The notes beneath the pieces were generated by a model. That model was not told the origin of the DNA, ran no database searches, and saw only the letters and a list, made by a program, of their open reading frames with translations. The translations under genes and the position numbers were made by a program. From Linyphia triangularis (taxonomy: Eukaryota > Arthropoda > Arachnida > Araneae > Linyphiidae): a DNA stretch of 64,000 bases. Within the stretch, counting starts at the first letter, position 1. Every line of letters begins with the position of its first letter. Location: positions 806,001 through 870,000 of the forward strand of contig OZ021722.1 of assembly GCA_963978545.1 (NCBI GenBank), given 5' to 3'. This document shows positions 11,609 to 24,801 of this stretch, piece after piece.

Positions 11609-13325
11609 CTGAAAACAAAAACATTTGTCATCACAAAATTCAATCTAACTCGACCTCTTCTCCTCAATACATTATAATGAGGAATCTAGTAGTTACGTTT
11701 TATATAATAGTAGTTTGTGGACAAATAATTATGTTAACTAAGTCACATTTATTATAAGTTACCGACGCACTGTACCGTGTCTAGTGCGTTTGGTGTTATA
11801 AAATGCATACATGACTTAATTAAAATAATTATTTGTCCATGTAACTTTGCAACAAACTAATATTATAAAAAAAAATCAAAAATGTAACTCCTAGATTCAT
11901 TGTAATTTAAAAATTACAATCTGTTTATAAGAAGAAAAGATGCGTACAGCAGAAAATTGCCCAACCCTGTTTTGAATTCAATTTTACTTTCACAACTGCG
12001 ATTTGATTTGATTCGTATACTAACTTCTCAAAATCACTTAACACTTTATTTGAAGAATTCACTGTTATTTTTTCTATGTATATGAATGAAATATATATAT
12101 ATATATATATGTATGTGACTTTTATTAAATTTTTGTGTCTAATGTTTACCGCGACTATATCAGCTTGGTTGGTTGTTTTCAGATTATCTGGCACCGTCAG
12201 CAACACGAGGGCTATAATGCGACGAAACATTCGTCATTAGACAAGCCAACATACATTTACAAACACCCATGACTAACACGGGACTCGGAACCCGCAACCT
12301 CGCGGTCTAGAAGCTAGCACGCTAACCACTATGCCGTTTGGTCTAAGCGACTATATCAGGAAGTATTACTTATAATAATAAATTTAAATTACTAAGCAGA
12401 CCCTAATTAATTTTTTCAATTTTATAAAGTAGATTTGAAATAATTTTTTAAAACTTGATATTATTAATTTACCTATTTAGAACAATAAACTATGTAGTTC
12501 AAATTGCATTGGATTAAAAATGATTACTAATAGAGGCCATCCATTATTGAAAGAATGTTCTCTATTTGAGTACCCTGGAAGTTGGCTTTACTGCTTTAGG
12601 AGTCGGCATGCAGTAAAACGATATTGGAAGGGTTCTTTTCAGCGCCAATTGGACCATAAGAACTGTTCAGTCGAAATCGAACATTTCATTCAGGATGACC
12701 AAATGAGAATTGATTTCATTTATTTTATATTCCCCCAACCGAACTGCGGTTTGTTATTAATCGCGGAATTCGCTTTTTCTTGACCTTATTAGAACGAGAA
12801 TTTTGAGGTTACATGTGTCAATTTTCTAGGTTTATGCCATGACATACACAGACAAATTCTTGTGTTTTGGCGTTGATTATAGTAGTAACACTTTGACGAA
12901 GTTACTATTGTTGACAAATATGTTCTTTCCAGCTGTTTTATTTACATTATATATTTCCTTGTTGTAATTTCAAATGTTACTGTTATCGCGCGTCTTTAGC
13001 CCAGATGGGTGGTTTTAACTTACATTTGTTTACAAAGTCATGTTTTATTTATTTTTTAGATTGAATTTAGGTTTTTTTCTCTCGTGGGAGGGACGCAATG
13101 TTAAAAACCCCATTGATTTTTTTTTAACTTTGCTAAAAAAACTAAAACACAAGTTGTCAAAGTGAATACAATAAAGTTCTTTTCATTATAAAAAACTATT
13201 TTCTAATCTTTCTTACACAGTATGTACTAATTCCCGATGAACGCACATATTCTATAAGTTATTAAATTAGGTGTGGACTAGAAAGGATGTGCTAGAAACA
13301 TATAGTGAGCTCGATTCGAAGATAC
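11609..13325 (-). other. sDscam: Intron between FN2 and FN3
   Basis: Contains a family 2 SINE (12164-12346), a short AT dinucleotide run near 12091-12110 and a diverged repeat at about 11680-11900 with relatives near 7250, 21480, 29100 and 42940. The remainder shows nothing recognisable. Confidence 0.6.
12164..12346 (-). mobile_element. tRNA-derived SINE, family 2, copy 2
   Basis: Same family as the copy at 5187-5364, with a degraded B box. It is flanked by a perfect 13-bp target duplication GCGACTATATCAG (12151-12163 and 12347-12359). Confidence 0.85.
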
Positions 13326-13563
13326 CTTTGTCCGATGTCTCCACCATCAGCTCGTGTGACTCGGGTCCGGATCCGACCGAGTTGAAGGCCTTCACCACCA
13401 CCGAGTATCGCGTGGCTTTCTGCAGTCGGCTGAGCCGGAAGTCGGCGTGCGTGGAGCGACCGGCGGCCACCGTGTGGAAAGCGTACGGCTCCAGGGATCC
13501 GTGGCGCTTGTGGCCCACGTAGAAACCGAGAAGGCGGCCATTCCAGTGCTCGCGAGGTGGAGC
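13326..13563 (-). CDS. sDscam: sDscam constant exon: FN2, main part
   Basis: The exon is 238 bp, entering in phase 0 and leaving in phase 1. It encodes strands C to G of the second FNIII domain: NGRLLGFYVGHKRHG, then LSRLQKATRYSVVVKAFNSVGSGPES, where the Tyr and the N-x-x-G-x-G turn are FNIII hallmarks. It is noticeably GC-richer than its introns, with high G/C at third positions, like the other FN exons. Confidence 0.94.
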
Positions 13564-13965
13564 CTGTGGACATAACAATAAGTGATCTCATTCTGTAAAA
13601 GTTAACTTTATCATTGTTGAAACTCTCTCCTGTTGCCAAAATTGTTCGAATCAGAATAAATGATATTATGTTTCACATTCGTTTTTAATAAATAACATTT
13701 CTAAACGTACTTTGCCCCACATTTTGCGGTTAGGAATGCATTATTTAAAACGAGATGCAAATACCTTCTTCATTAAAAACTTTTTTTTTGTCAAATATTT
13801 TTTTAATCGTGTCACATCTATAATCCCAAAAGGGCAATTCTCTGCAGTAAGCACGACACATTTTTGCTCTTTTTTCTACTCATAAACATATATTAGATTT
13901 TAAAAAATTATTACGAATCTAGTAATTATGCTTTTGTTAAATAGCTCTACTTTTATAAAGCTTTA

Positions 13966-14211
13966 CTATACTAAACTCCAACTTAACTTGACATCACTAG
14001 ACGATAGATCTTCACCGTGCTCATAGGCAATTAATCCATTTGGGCGGCGTGAAGACATAATTCTCGCCAAACCTTATAGCCTATTGTTCTGTATAGGGTT
14101 GTGGTTTGGCGAACATTATGCTTTCACGCCGCCAAAATGGATTAAATACCTATGAGCACTGTGACGATCTACCGTCTAAGTGATGTCAAGTTAAGTTGAA
14201 GTTTAGATAGT
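13966..14211. mobile_element. Fold-back MITE, family M1, copy 1
   Basis: The element is almost entirely self-complementary. CTATACTAAACTCCAACTT at the left matches, inverted, AAGTTGAAGTTTAGATAG at the right, and the complementarity continues through the CCATTT.GGCGGCGTGAAGACAT arms. Related copies lie at 26313-26560 and 36814-37063. Confidence 0.85.
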
Positions 14212-16965
14212 TAAAGCGCGTGGACTACAACAAATCACTCATTGGCAGGGTTTAAAGTCGCTTTTAAAAAGAAGTCTTATACTCGATAAGTTACAATCTT
14301 GCATTTAGAAACTACATCGTAGAAAAGCTTCACGTTGGTGATGAAAAAGATTATTTCATGAAATGACAGAAATTGTTTTCATCTGATCTATAATACCAGG
14401 TGGATCCACTGCATAGTGTTGCACAAATTGTCTGTATATAGTGTAAATAGTGACGTATTATTTTAAAATTCTATTGTAATTTATTTTTATCTTATTTTAT
14501 TTATTAACAGTGATTATACAGGTTAGAAAAAGGTGGCAACACCTAAAGCAATCGAAGAAATTTCGAGATGTTTCTATTTCGACGAATTGGCTGGAAATTT
14601 CGGGAATGTTCTCACGCGCCTGGTATATAAAGACCGGAGATCAAGAAAGTTTTCAGATTGACTTCGGACTTCGATGAAAGCTGATCGCTTTGTTTACCTA
14701 CTAGAGTGAACTTGTATAATCGCTGTATTCGAAGTTGTTTTCATTGAAGCTTGATAGTGAAGCTTGATAGTGAGTGTTCTTCGAATAACCTTTGTGAGCT
14801 CTTGAAGAGAGAATATATATTTTTATACCGTAAAAACTGTGCCATCATTGCCTCAGTGGAAAAATTCATAACAATATGCAATGACGTCAAAATATAAAAT
14901 AAAATACTTTCGCCGCTATTTTCGAATTTTTAAGTGACAATTTTGGTGCCTACTCATCAAATGTCCAAGGGCATTTTCTAAACGGGCTTATAGATTGTAT
15001 TAACAAGTATAGAAAACGTTAGCGTTGCATCTAACGTTGGATTTAAAATTATGATATCCAATAAAAGATTTTAAGGGTTTGTGAGGCAAAAATGTAATTT
15101 TTTAGAAATTAATTAAAAAACAATGTTCTTTTCCTTAATTACAAAGATAGTTAATGCAAACGATATATTTAACGTAGTTAATATGTAACCGCTAAAGCTT
15201 GAAAGTCGTTAATGTGCACATTATCATTTGCTAAGATTAATTGATTGATTCTATCAACTAATTTGTTGACTGTGTGTATTAACTCAATTGTATATTATTT
15301 TAAATCGTTTGATTCATTGTATTGCAGTTTTTTTTTTAATTGATTGATGATTGATTCTACCAACTAATTTGTTAATTGTATTAACTTATTTCTTTAGATA
15401 TCGGAAAATAACTAAATTACATTGTATTGAATTTAAGCGTACAGAAACGTTCCAACAAATATCTTATTTCCACTTCAACGAATGCCTAGTAGGTAATATG
15501 CAGATTACCTAGATAATCTTTAGAATAACCGATTTCTACACTTTAGTACTTTTTTTTTTAACTTATCCTAAATAAAAGCCACAAATGTATAAATTAATAC
15601 GAGATTCAAGAATCAATTCGAGATACCTTTTGCTCAAAAATAATAATAAGAAGAATCTAACCATTTTTAAATCCTTTATATTAACTTCGATTTTGTGTGT
15701 GCGTGTATGTCGATGGCGAGCAAAACCTGCGGATACCTAATTAACCCTTTGCCATCATCCAAAAAACTTGACAGATAGAATGCGTTGTCATCGACATCGA
15801 ATCTATCAAATTTTAGGGACTGTCACTAAAAGGTCGCTTATACGGGATACTAATAAACCAGTTAGCCGTCATGCAATCTCGCTGAAATAGCATTTAACCG
15901 ATTATTAAAAAAAAACAAAAAAACTTTCTTGTTTCCGAAATTGTTTTAGTAAATAATAAAATTATTTTATTCCGAACAAATAAAAGATATTTAGATGTGA
16001 ATGCATAAACTCATAACCATTTTTAATAAATTTTGAAACGTAGTTTGCCGCACATTTTGCTGATAGAGATGTTTTTAATATTTATAAATAGATGCAAACA
16101 CCAACGAGTTTTTATGAGTTATATAATTGAGCGTGTTTGGTAACGTATACTGCAGTGAAATATTCAAAACGATATAAACAATTGCTACTTCATATTGCAC
16201 CTGCTACTACATTCGTCTACTACTACGTCGATAGGGGGTCACATGAGGAGATCGAATCGTCATTCGTGAATCATCCCCCCCCCCCCCCCCTTTGGTATTG
16301 AGACAGACGACGTTCGACTCTCGTTCTCAACTCCGAATTGAAATCCACATAATTCGAGAATTGTGAACAGTTCCACCATTTGTGCACCGTGTCCCGAGTC
16401 CGTCGCATGTTGCATGTTTGTCGCACGTGCAATATTAACGGTGAATTGTTTGGCGATATTTGGATTTTCGCCAAGCTCGCCGCATGAATGTAATTGAGGA
16501 AACGTGTGTGTGGCGGGAGAGGGGGGCGCGGAGGGATCAATAAAGCAGCTGGCAGCAGAAAGAAGGTCGAAGCAGTCTCTAGACCACGAGGTTTCATGGA
16601 AAATGGATGGAACAGAAAAATTAAAAATTTCCAATGCGTTGCTCCAACACTTTTTCAAAATCTTCTATAATTTTATTAAGAATATTTATTACTAAAACTT
16701 GTATTAAATTATTAAATCTGTTTTAAAAAAATATCTATCAATGCCATAAAATACAAAATTTAATATTTATAATTTTTATTATATCGTTATTAAAGTAATT
16801 ATTAGCATTATTTGATATTGTATTGTTAAAGTAATTCTTATTATATAATTATTAAAGTAATCCTTTTTTATTCTTATTATATTCTTGTTATTAAAGTAAT
16901 CCTTCTTATTAATTCTTATTAGATTGTTAATAAAGTAATTATTATTAATTCTTAAGATATTATCG

Positions 16966-17172
16966 TGCTAGCTTCTAGACCGCGAGGTTGCGGTTTCAAG
17001 TCCCGTGTTAGGCATGGGTGTTTGGTTGGTTGTTTTCAGATTTTCTGGCGCCGTCAGCAACACGAGGGCTATAATGCGCCAAAACATTCATCATTTGAAG
17101 GCCAACATATATTTACAAACACCCATGCCTGACACGGGACGCGCCAGAAAATCTGAAAACAACCAACCAACT
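16966..17172. mobile_element. Family 2 SINE pieces in an inverted, rearranged arrangement
   Basis: A tRNA-head fragment in plus orientation (CTAGACCGCGAGGTTGCGG...) is followed directly by a body in minus orientation (TTGGTTGGTTGTTTTCAG...) and another inverted end. The stretch ends AAAATCTGAAAACAACC. It looks like two SINE copies fused or internally inverted, and it would form a hairpin. Confidence 0.7.
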
Positions 17173-18001
17173 TAAGATATTGTTATTAAAGTAATTATTA
17201 TCATATTATTGTTATTAAAATATTAATATCTCAACATTACTTTTATGTCGGTAATCGAAATTGTCATCAATATTTAAAATAATTCCTATAATTTTCGATG
17301 GATCATTGCACCTATAATATTAATCGGATTTCTAAATCGGGCGACGAAAATTGTTTACAATATTCAATTAATGGCAATGTCTGCATTCAAAAGAAAGGCA
17401 CGATTCTAGAACCAAAGTTGCTCTTTGGCAGTCACTAAAATAACGCTTCTCTACACATTTCCATGCTCCTCACTTTAGTCCGAAGGAATCATAACTTAAG
17501 AAAGTAATATTGCGAATTATTATCAGAAGCCTTAGCTACAAATGAAATTGATTATTAGAAGCGGCTAAATCAAGCATTTGAAATTCGATGATTGAATTTT
17601 TTTTTGTGGCTAGAATCTTCATCGTTAGAAAAATGGCGGGTTATGACGGCTTTTTAATGAATTTCGGAGTATATCTTTTTAAAAACTGGAATGTCGAAGG
17701 ATAAAATCGGCAGAAGTTGCGTCGTCAGACATTCACGTTCCCATAATACAATTCAGATTCAATACTTCCAATAGAGTCATGAGTTCTTCTATCAATTTTT
17801 TTTGTCAGTGTGTACTAACCTTATCTATTAAAATAAGCCTAAAATGATATATGTTAGGGTATGCCATACAGATAGAGAATTTGTGTAACATTTTTGGAAA
17901 GGCACCAGAAGCTAAATTAGTTATATAGCGCCTTTTCAAAACATTTGAAACACAGTAAAAATCAATCCAAACATTAATCCAATGCAACAAAATACGTTTA
18001 C

Positions 18002-18072
18002 CTTCCAAGTAACAGAGACGCTGGTTGGTCCAGTAGCGATCACGGTGACGTCAGTGGGAGGGGCTGAAGGAG
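18002..18072 (-). CDS. sDscam: sDscam constant exon: FN2, first part
   Basis: A short 71-bp exon, phase 1 in and phase 0 out. It encodes APSAPPTDVTVIATGPTSV followed by SVTWK, the A-B strands of FN2 with the conserved Trp. The acceptor is ATTATTGCAG and the donor GTAAACG. It joins the next exon (APPREHW...) without a split codon, the only phase-0 junction in the gene. Dscam FN domains carry a similar APP motif at this position. Confidence 0.9.
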
Positions 18073-19976
18073 CTGCAATAATCGACAATTATATAGGGGA
18101 CAGTATTAATGAGAGTCTACTACAAGACGACTTATTCTCACCTCATTGAATACGCTGCAGTGCGCGCTGATTGGATGCGCAATAATCTTCCAAGTGACAT
18201 CTTGAACTTATAAAAGAAGGATTAGCCAATAGAGATTCGCAAAGTGAGTGATGTCATGAAATAGCTCCGCCAAAACAATATGATTCGTTAAAACTCTTAT
18301 AGTAACTGTGGTTAGAAAAGTAAAGTATTAAGTAAAATTAAAATTTAAAAGCGCTTCTTTTTTTTCTTTTCTTCTTTTTTTATCAACATATATTTAAGTT
18401 TGCTACAAAACTATGAGCTGAGGTTATCAATATTACTCTATAGGTTGTGATTTGCTAGGAACTATATCTTGACGCGGAAGGATACATCTTACAGCATATG
18501 CAATGTGGTCAGGATAAGTTGTTTTGGAGTATAGCCGTGTTAAATTGGCATATTTTGATGTACTTTTTCTCAGAACTCACCACACATACAGATCCGAAAT
18601 TTTTTCTGTATACCAAATGAAAACTTGTTATTATAATGAAGTGAGAGTTTAAAGAAATTCGCTCTATATATATATATATATATTTTTTTTTTAATAATAA
18701 TTGTTTCCCTATTATTCCCTTCAATTTTTTCAAAAACTAAAATTTTTCGACCAAAAAAAAAAAAAAAAAGTATACGCATAAAGTTAAAAAGTTTATTAGT
18801 ATATGAATAGGAAACTTGTATGTAAAATTTAGATTAAAGTACATAGAAGTTTCTGAAAAAAGGCACATCAAACATAGAAAACCACTTTTTGATAAAAATG
18901 GATTTAAAGTAAAATCCAGTTACAAAAATTTAGCTTTTTTCTACATTTGCAATTAAGTTACAGAAAAAGCTGCTACATGTCTGGATAGGAAATAAATTGG
19001 ACATTCAAAATATGTAAAAATTATTGTATATATGTATATATATATATATAAAACCGATTTCCAACTACCCAAACAAATATAATGTGCCTCATGTACGTGA
19101 CGTCACAACTCTTTATAGATGTTTGACGTCACGTTTCGAGTGTTTCGGCCTCTTTGTAAATAGTAGTTATTCCCGCATAAAAATAATTTCGCAGTCATAA
19201 AAATAATTTCGTCAAAATATTAAATTTAAAAAAATAAAAAATAAACAAGTCAAAACCATCAAAAAACATATTTTTTAGCCCTCCGTCCTATCTCATAACA
19301 CTATATTTCAATTTAAAAATGTTTTAGTATATTTTACCCAGTTCTGGGAGATATTAACCAAGATTCGTAGCAACGGCTACTTTACAACGGCCTACATTAG
19401 GATTGGCCACTGGCCAGTGTTGAACGATATTGGCTCGCATATTTGGAATATTCTTCGATGCTCAGGGATCGAAATTTGCGGTTGCTCGAGACAACCTGAT
19501 TTTTAAAAGGGCAAAAAAATTTTTTAGTTGTCTTTTAGGTAACGAAAGAGAGGTTTCAGGGAGTGTAACTGATGTTGAGGATTAAAAGTTCTGAATTTTA
19601 GGTGAGTAGCATATTTGCAGAAATTAAGGTATAGATCAAAATTCTGAAACTTCATTTCCTTTTCTACTGACTATGCAAATGAATATTAGAGTTATTTTAT
19701 GATTAAATCATTCAAACAATAGTAAAAAGAATTTCTAACTTTCATATTCTGTAACGTAGAAAAATGTAAGGGCAATAAACTTTACTTAAGGACAACCCAA
19801 GATCACTTCAGTGGTTGCCCTCAGAGCAAATCATAAAAGAATCACAAGATTCGACCCATGTACGATGCTATAAGTTAACTTTTGAAACAAGTTTAGTTTC
19901 AAAGAGGTAATATAAAAATCGAACTTTAAGGAGCCTTTTATCCGTCCATCAACAAACCACCTTCGGTTCAACTCAC
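18073..19976 (-). other. sDscam: Intron between FN1 and FN2
   Basis: AT-rich, with two short AT dinucleotide runs (near 18666-18682 and 19029-19050) and a poly-A tract at about 18753-18769. I see no recognisable gene or complete mobile element in it. Confidence 0.6.
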
Positions 19977-20141
19977 CTTCCTCCTCCGTCCTGAGCTTGA
20001 ATGGCTCGCTGGACTCGCCTCTTCCCACCTCGTTCTCCGCTACCACCCGCAACAGGTAAGTGGTGCCCGGGTGCAGGTCACCCAGCAGTACGCTGGTCTG
20101 GGTGGCAGAAACACCGCGCTCCTGCAAGCGGTGGCTGGCAC
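19977..20141 (-). CDS. sDscam: sDscam constant exon: FN1, second half
   Basis: The exon is 165 bp, phase 1/1, with acceptor TTAATGCTTAG and donor GTGAGTTG. It encodes strands C' to G of the first FNIII domain: LLGDLHPGTTYLLRVVAENE is a textbook FNIII E-F segment, followed by VGRGESSEPFKLRTEE. It joins the previous exon through a split Gly codon. Confidence 0.93.
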
Positions 20142-20504
20142 CTAAGCATTAAAAACACAACGTTACAAAAAGCACATGCAAGGCTCTTACTATACCACAG
20201 ACAATAAGCGAAACAAAGGAGCTTATTATAACAGCTGTGTATTATTACATTGGGATTACTTCTGCTCATTAAATACGCTTGAACGATGTGTGAACCACTT
20301 TTACTAGGCACTGATATTCTATAAAATTCTTATACTATTCGTGGTTAGAAAAGTAAACTTAAAATAACTTATTTTCTTAGCTACATATATTTAAGTGTTT
20401 AAAACAAAAAATATGTGCTCAGTATTACTATAACAGTTGTGATTTGTCCAGAACTATATCTTTACGCAGAAGGATCCTTAACCCTCAAGTAATGTTGTCT
20501 CGAG

Positions 20505-20650
20505 GTACAGAGGTTGCGCTTGAAGCGCTCACACTCGAAGCTATACATATGGAGCTGATTACACTGAGCCACAGCAGTGGTCAGCGTCTTTATGTGGAGC
20601 GCGTCTACCACAGGAGTGGTAAAGTAGTATAATAAGGGCTTTATACATCG
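20505..20650. repeat. GCCAC fold-back repeat, partial
   Basis: Contains alternating CACTGAGCCACAGCAGTGG and CCACAGGAGTGG arms ending in a GTATAATAAGGGC motif. That motif is shared with the more complete fold-back copies at 31880-32071 and 34426-34675. Confidence 0.5.
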
Positions 20651-21667
20651 TCATCAGGATCGTGTGTCATTAAGAAACCAATAGAGAGTTTATTTGTATT
20701 AGCGTGGAATTAACGCTGACCGATGTGGTGTGATCGTGAAGCAGAATTCCACCATTGTTGAAGTAGATAAATGACTTTATTCGTTAGTTTTTGTCAGTAA
20801 ATTAAATACAGCGTAGAATAAACAAACACCGTCTGAAAGATTCGAGCTAACATCAACAACTTCAACGTCAGTACTTCACTCTGTTTCGAGCAACATGTCC
20901 GAGAACAAAGCGTAGTTCTGTTCTTACCTCTGTACCGCAATGATCTATACAGACATGCGCATGGGGGCCATTTCACCGTCATGTGTTGGACATTCAGACT
21001 ACTTTTTAAGCTACATTCAAACCCTGTTAAGGCTTAACATGAAATACCGTTAAAGGCGAAGTAAAAGCAGGCAGTTCTCCGTACTTAAAACTCAAAGTTA
21101 ATTTATTCGTTTAACCTGAAATTCTGTTAACGCGAACAATTTCGGCGGCCCCATCGATTTCGCGTTAACGGGGTTGGACTGTATATTTGCTTGTAGATAT
21201 TTTTCGTAAAAACGAAGTTTTAGAATTTGTGATTTTCTGATGACAGCATTTGAGGTGGTTTTCTAAGCACAAGAATGTTGTCATAAACAGTATAAATCTC
21301 AAGTTTTTTAATTAAAGCTTATTGTTATGTGCACTGTGTCCTATTTCCGTGGAATTGAAAAATTTACCTTCATCTCATTTGGAAGCAGCGACTATTTTAT
21401 TACCAAAATTTGCTTTAAGCATATATGTAATTCTCTGCTGTACCCAGTGGACATTTTGGCTCTTTAACTCGTAAACAAACTAGAATTCTAAAATTTCGAT
21501 GAATCTAGTAGTTATTGTTTTATGCAATACTAGCTGGCAGTAAAGCTATGTTTAAAAATTAATTATTTTAACTAAGTTAAATCGACATTTATAAAGCACA
21601 GACCCGCGGGCGTCGGTTGCTTAAAATAATTATTTTTCAATACAACTTTATCACCAACTAATATTAC

Positions 21668-21820
<153 letters not shown>

Positions 21821-22904
21821 GAGAGAGGTATTTCCATTAGAACTTTTCTTTTCGTATTAGTTCTTTCCAAGGTTTTTCGGACTTTTAGTGAGATGTCCAT
21901 TGGATCTGATTGGATCTTGCTAGTTTAAACCGGCACAAACCAGTTCACGCCTTGTCTTTTGCGCTTGTCATTCTGACAACTTATAAATAAAAGCTCACGT
22001 TGTCATTCTGACAATTTGTCAAAAACAACTTGCTCAAGATTCCTGTTCGGCTTTACACTTTTTTTTTTTTTACCTTTCTGCTTTCTCTCCTTATTTCTGA
22101 GAATAAATTCTTTTAACTATGACACTTATTGACGCGGACACGACTTGCGCCTTAAAGGTGTACGTCGTCCATACTTATGCGCCATTTTATGTATTTAGAG
22201 TTCGTTCTTCTAAACTCGGAGTTGAAGCATCGTCTACAGATGAAAAACTCAACCTGAGATATACAATTGGGGCCACGAATGCTGGAGACATTTGCTGTGC
22301 ATTAGTCTGGGTAGATGATTATTACAATGGGAAGTAGATAATCTATCTTTTTAGCACTATAATGGCGTCGAGTGATTATGATTATCTGAATCGGAATGCA
22401 CCATCCAGTTAAAGAAAGGGAGTGAGCCAAATTCTTTTTTTTATGGTATCATGTTAAAGAAGAAAAAAAGCAATCTCACACAATTTAAAAAAGCTAGGAC
22501 CTTGACATAATGAGAGACAAAGGTAAAGCCAAAACTTTTAAAATAATTATTCAATAATTTTTAAACTTTTCATACTTTTTGTTCAAATTTAAATTTTTTT
22601 TAAATTTTCATAAATTAACATCATCACTTATTTTACTTATCTAATTAGCCATTTTACTGCCCCTTGATTACTTTCGTCATTAGAATTATTTTATAAAAAT
22701 AAGGTCACATATATATTATATTCTAAAATTTGTTTTGTTTTGATATTGTGTGCGAAGTCTGTCTAATAAATACACGAACTCTGTTGCTCTAGTGTCCTTG
22801 AGTTGAAATTCCCTCGAGAGCTACTGGCTACTTTTTTTGCCGGGTGAGCCACTGAAGCTTCACCAAACCGTCAAGGCAAGAGTACCGGGAATTTTCTTGT
22901 GGCG

Positions 22905-23465
22905 TGTGTTTCATGCTCTTGCCGACGATGAGGATTGACGAACAGACAGAAAAACGAATCAACATAAAATTTCTGGTGATACTTGGGAAAAATTCTCGGG
23001 AAATTCATGAAATATTAAAGACTGTTAGAGATGGAAGGCAAAAGGTGAACCACGAACGAAAAAGCAGCTCAAAAATCAAAGTCGTTCTGCACTTTTTTTG
23101 ACATTCATGGTGTTGTCCTCCATGCATTTCTTTCTCAAGGACAAACAGTGAATGCTGCCTTCTACGTGGAGGTTCTCAAGAGCTTAAAGGACAGTGTGCG
23201 TCGAGTGTGACCAAATTTGTGTGAAGATTACGGACGGCTGCTGCATCGTAACAAAGCGCCTTCATATTCAGCACTGATTGTCGGCCACAGTTTCTTACCT
23301 AAAAAGGTCACGCGGGGGCGACGCTGGGACAACGTGGAGACGATAAAACGCGAAACGACAAAGCAATTGAACGGCATGACTCCTGAAAAGTTCCAGGGAT
23401 GTTTTGAACAATGGAAACGGAAGTGCCATGTGCATTGCTACAAATATGGAATATTTTGATGGGGA
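22905..23465 (+). pseudogene. mariner-type transposase remnant
   Basis: Pieces of a mariner transposase appear in order. IKFLVILGKNSREIHEILKT matches the N-terminal helix-turn-helix start. Then come LHFFFDIHGVVLHAFLSQGQ and VNAAFYVEVLKSLKDSVRR from the catalytic core, and NKAPSY at the usual HHDNAP position, where the catalytic Asp is lost. The C terminus reads FQGCFEQWKRKCHVH and ends FDGD. Reading frames shift and the middle is deleted, so it is non-functional. Confidence 0.8.
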
Positions 23466-23674
23466 TAAGATTTACCTACCCTAAATTTTGAAAAATAACA
23501 TTTTAAAAAAAAATCAGTTCGTTCATGTATTTATTGGACAGACCTCGTATTTCTTTTTCACTTTATATACAACAGACGTTCTGTGGTTTAACTGGCGGAT
23601 ACATAAATGATATACATAGATCTCTGACCTCTTGTACAAAAAATGGAATAATTGTATTAGAGAGAATGAGTGAC

Positions 23675-23809
23675 CTTCAATGTCCTTCCAGTAGTGCACC
23701 AGGTACTGTGTGACGGGGGAGTTGCCATCGAAGGGGGGAGACCAGGAGACAGTGGCGGCACGTGACCACACTTCGCCCACCTTCACAGACACGGGGCGCT
23801 CGGGCGGCT
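23675..23809 (-). CDS. sDscam: sDscam constant exon: FN1, first half
   Basis: The exon is 135 bp, phase 1/1, with acceptor TTGTGTTTAG and donor GTCACTC. It begins EPPERPVSVKVGEVWSRA, then TVSWSPPFDGNSPVTQYLVHYW, the A to C strands of the first FNIII domain with both characteristic aromatic positions. It follows Ig3 directly, with the join made in a split Glu codon. Confidence 0.94.
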
Positions 23810-24428
23810 CTAAACACAAGAGAAAAGATAGTACACAAACCTCCCCATTATCATGATTATTCATACAGTGCGTTAGACAATCATTTAGAAGAGAGGAATT
23901 TAATTGTACCTATAAAAATTAATATGCTTTGACAAAATTAATTTGTGACTGCATATTTATCAATTCGATCACTGGTCAGTTGGTACCACTTGTGGTGAGA
24001 TCAGTGTTGATATTGGGTTTGGTTGTCCTGATCAGACTGCCAGTTTGATTGACTTTTAATCACAAACAGCATTCAAACTGAATCACCACTTAATGATCAT
24101 AAGAAATATTATACCTGTTTGTTGTGTTAAAAAGAGTTGCCAGCACGTCTTACAAACTTGCTGTCTGCTAGCTGGAGATGGATTCTTTTAATTGTTTTCA
24201 ATAAATTTTTATACAGATTTTTACTGTGTCGATGAACTCTTTAGAACGTTATAACCTTCTGAACGCAGAGTGTGAACGGTGGGACAGATAAACCACACAC
24301 TAATTATTGGTAAGTTGCAACAACATTTATAACAAATATATAAGAAGAGTTACCGACAGAAAATAGTTTTCAATTAATAACACGTTAGATAAAAGTATTT
24401 TTGATATACTTAAGTACTAGTAATGACC

Positions 24429-24786
24429 ATTCCTTATACTCGTTATGTTACAATCTTATAGCTCAATGCATTTAGAAACTGCTTCGTGTAAAACTTTGAC
24501 CTTTGGCGAGTGGGTACAAAAATGATCACTTACTGAAACGACAAATTGTTTTCATTTAATGTCTATCTATTATAAATGAAAATTAAAAAAAAATGCAAAA
24601 GGCTATTGCAGATGGCACCACTGCATAGACATTGGCGTAAGGATTTCGAATGTAAAATGAAATATATTAGACGCTGTTTTCTAGTTTTTAAATTATGTCA
24701 TTTCACGAAGTGATGATCCTTTTCGTACCAAATGTCAAGGTGGTAACAAAGATGGGCTGGAATATTGTATAGCATAGCGTGTATAT
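24429..24786. mobile_element. Fold-back MITE, family M2, copy 1
   Basis: The left arm (TTATACTCGTTATGTTACAATC ... TTTGGCGAGTGGGTACAAA) is inverted at the right (TTTCGTACCAAATGTCAAGG ... GAATATTGTATAGCATAG). The centre contains TTGCAGATGGCACCACTGCA. Another copy lies at 44487-44859, and partial copies near 11150-11450 and 35930-36070. Confidence 0.7.
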
Positions 24787-24801
24787 CCTTTTTTTTTAAT
24801 T

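Larger units (their letters stand above)
13564..18001 (-). other. sDscam: Intron within FN2
   Basis: A 4.4-kb intron with a fold-back MITE (13966-14211), a possible solo LTR-like stretch (about 14511-14873, containing a TATATAAAGACC core), a poly-C run (about 16276-16290) and a rearranged SINE (16966-17172). A 63-codon plus-strand frame at 16504-16695 has no recognisable domain and was not called. Confidence 0.55.

Noticed and set aside
13292..13639. 115-codon minus-strand frame overlapping FN2
   Set aside because: Out-of-frame shadow of the FN2 exon; the FNIII signature is in the other frame, which also has matching splice sites.
13966..14211. microRNA precursor hairpin
   Set aside because: The same fold-back occurs at 26313 and 36814 with transposon-like ends; it is a MITE family and nothing supports processing.
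14511..14873. Solo LTR with a relative at about 5980-6295
   Set aside because: The two are similar and promoter-like, but I could not find a matching target duplication or unambiguous ends, so it is noted only in the intron entries.
16260..16658. 132- and 108-codon minus-strand frames at the poly-C tract
   Set aside because: They contain poly-Gly from the homopolymer, no recognisable domain and no splice or neighbour support.
22119..22337. 72-codon plus-strand frame as a small gene
   Set aside because: No recognisable domain, opposite strand inside an intron next to a dead mariner, and no promoter or splice evidence.
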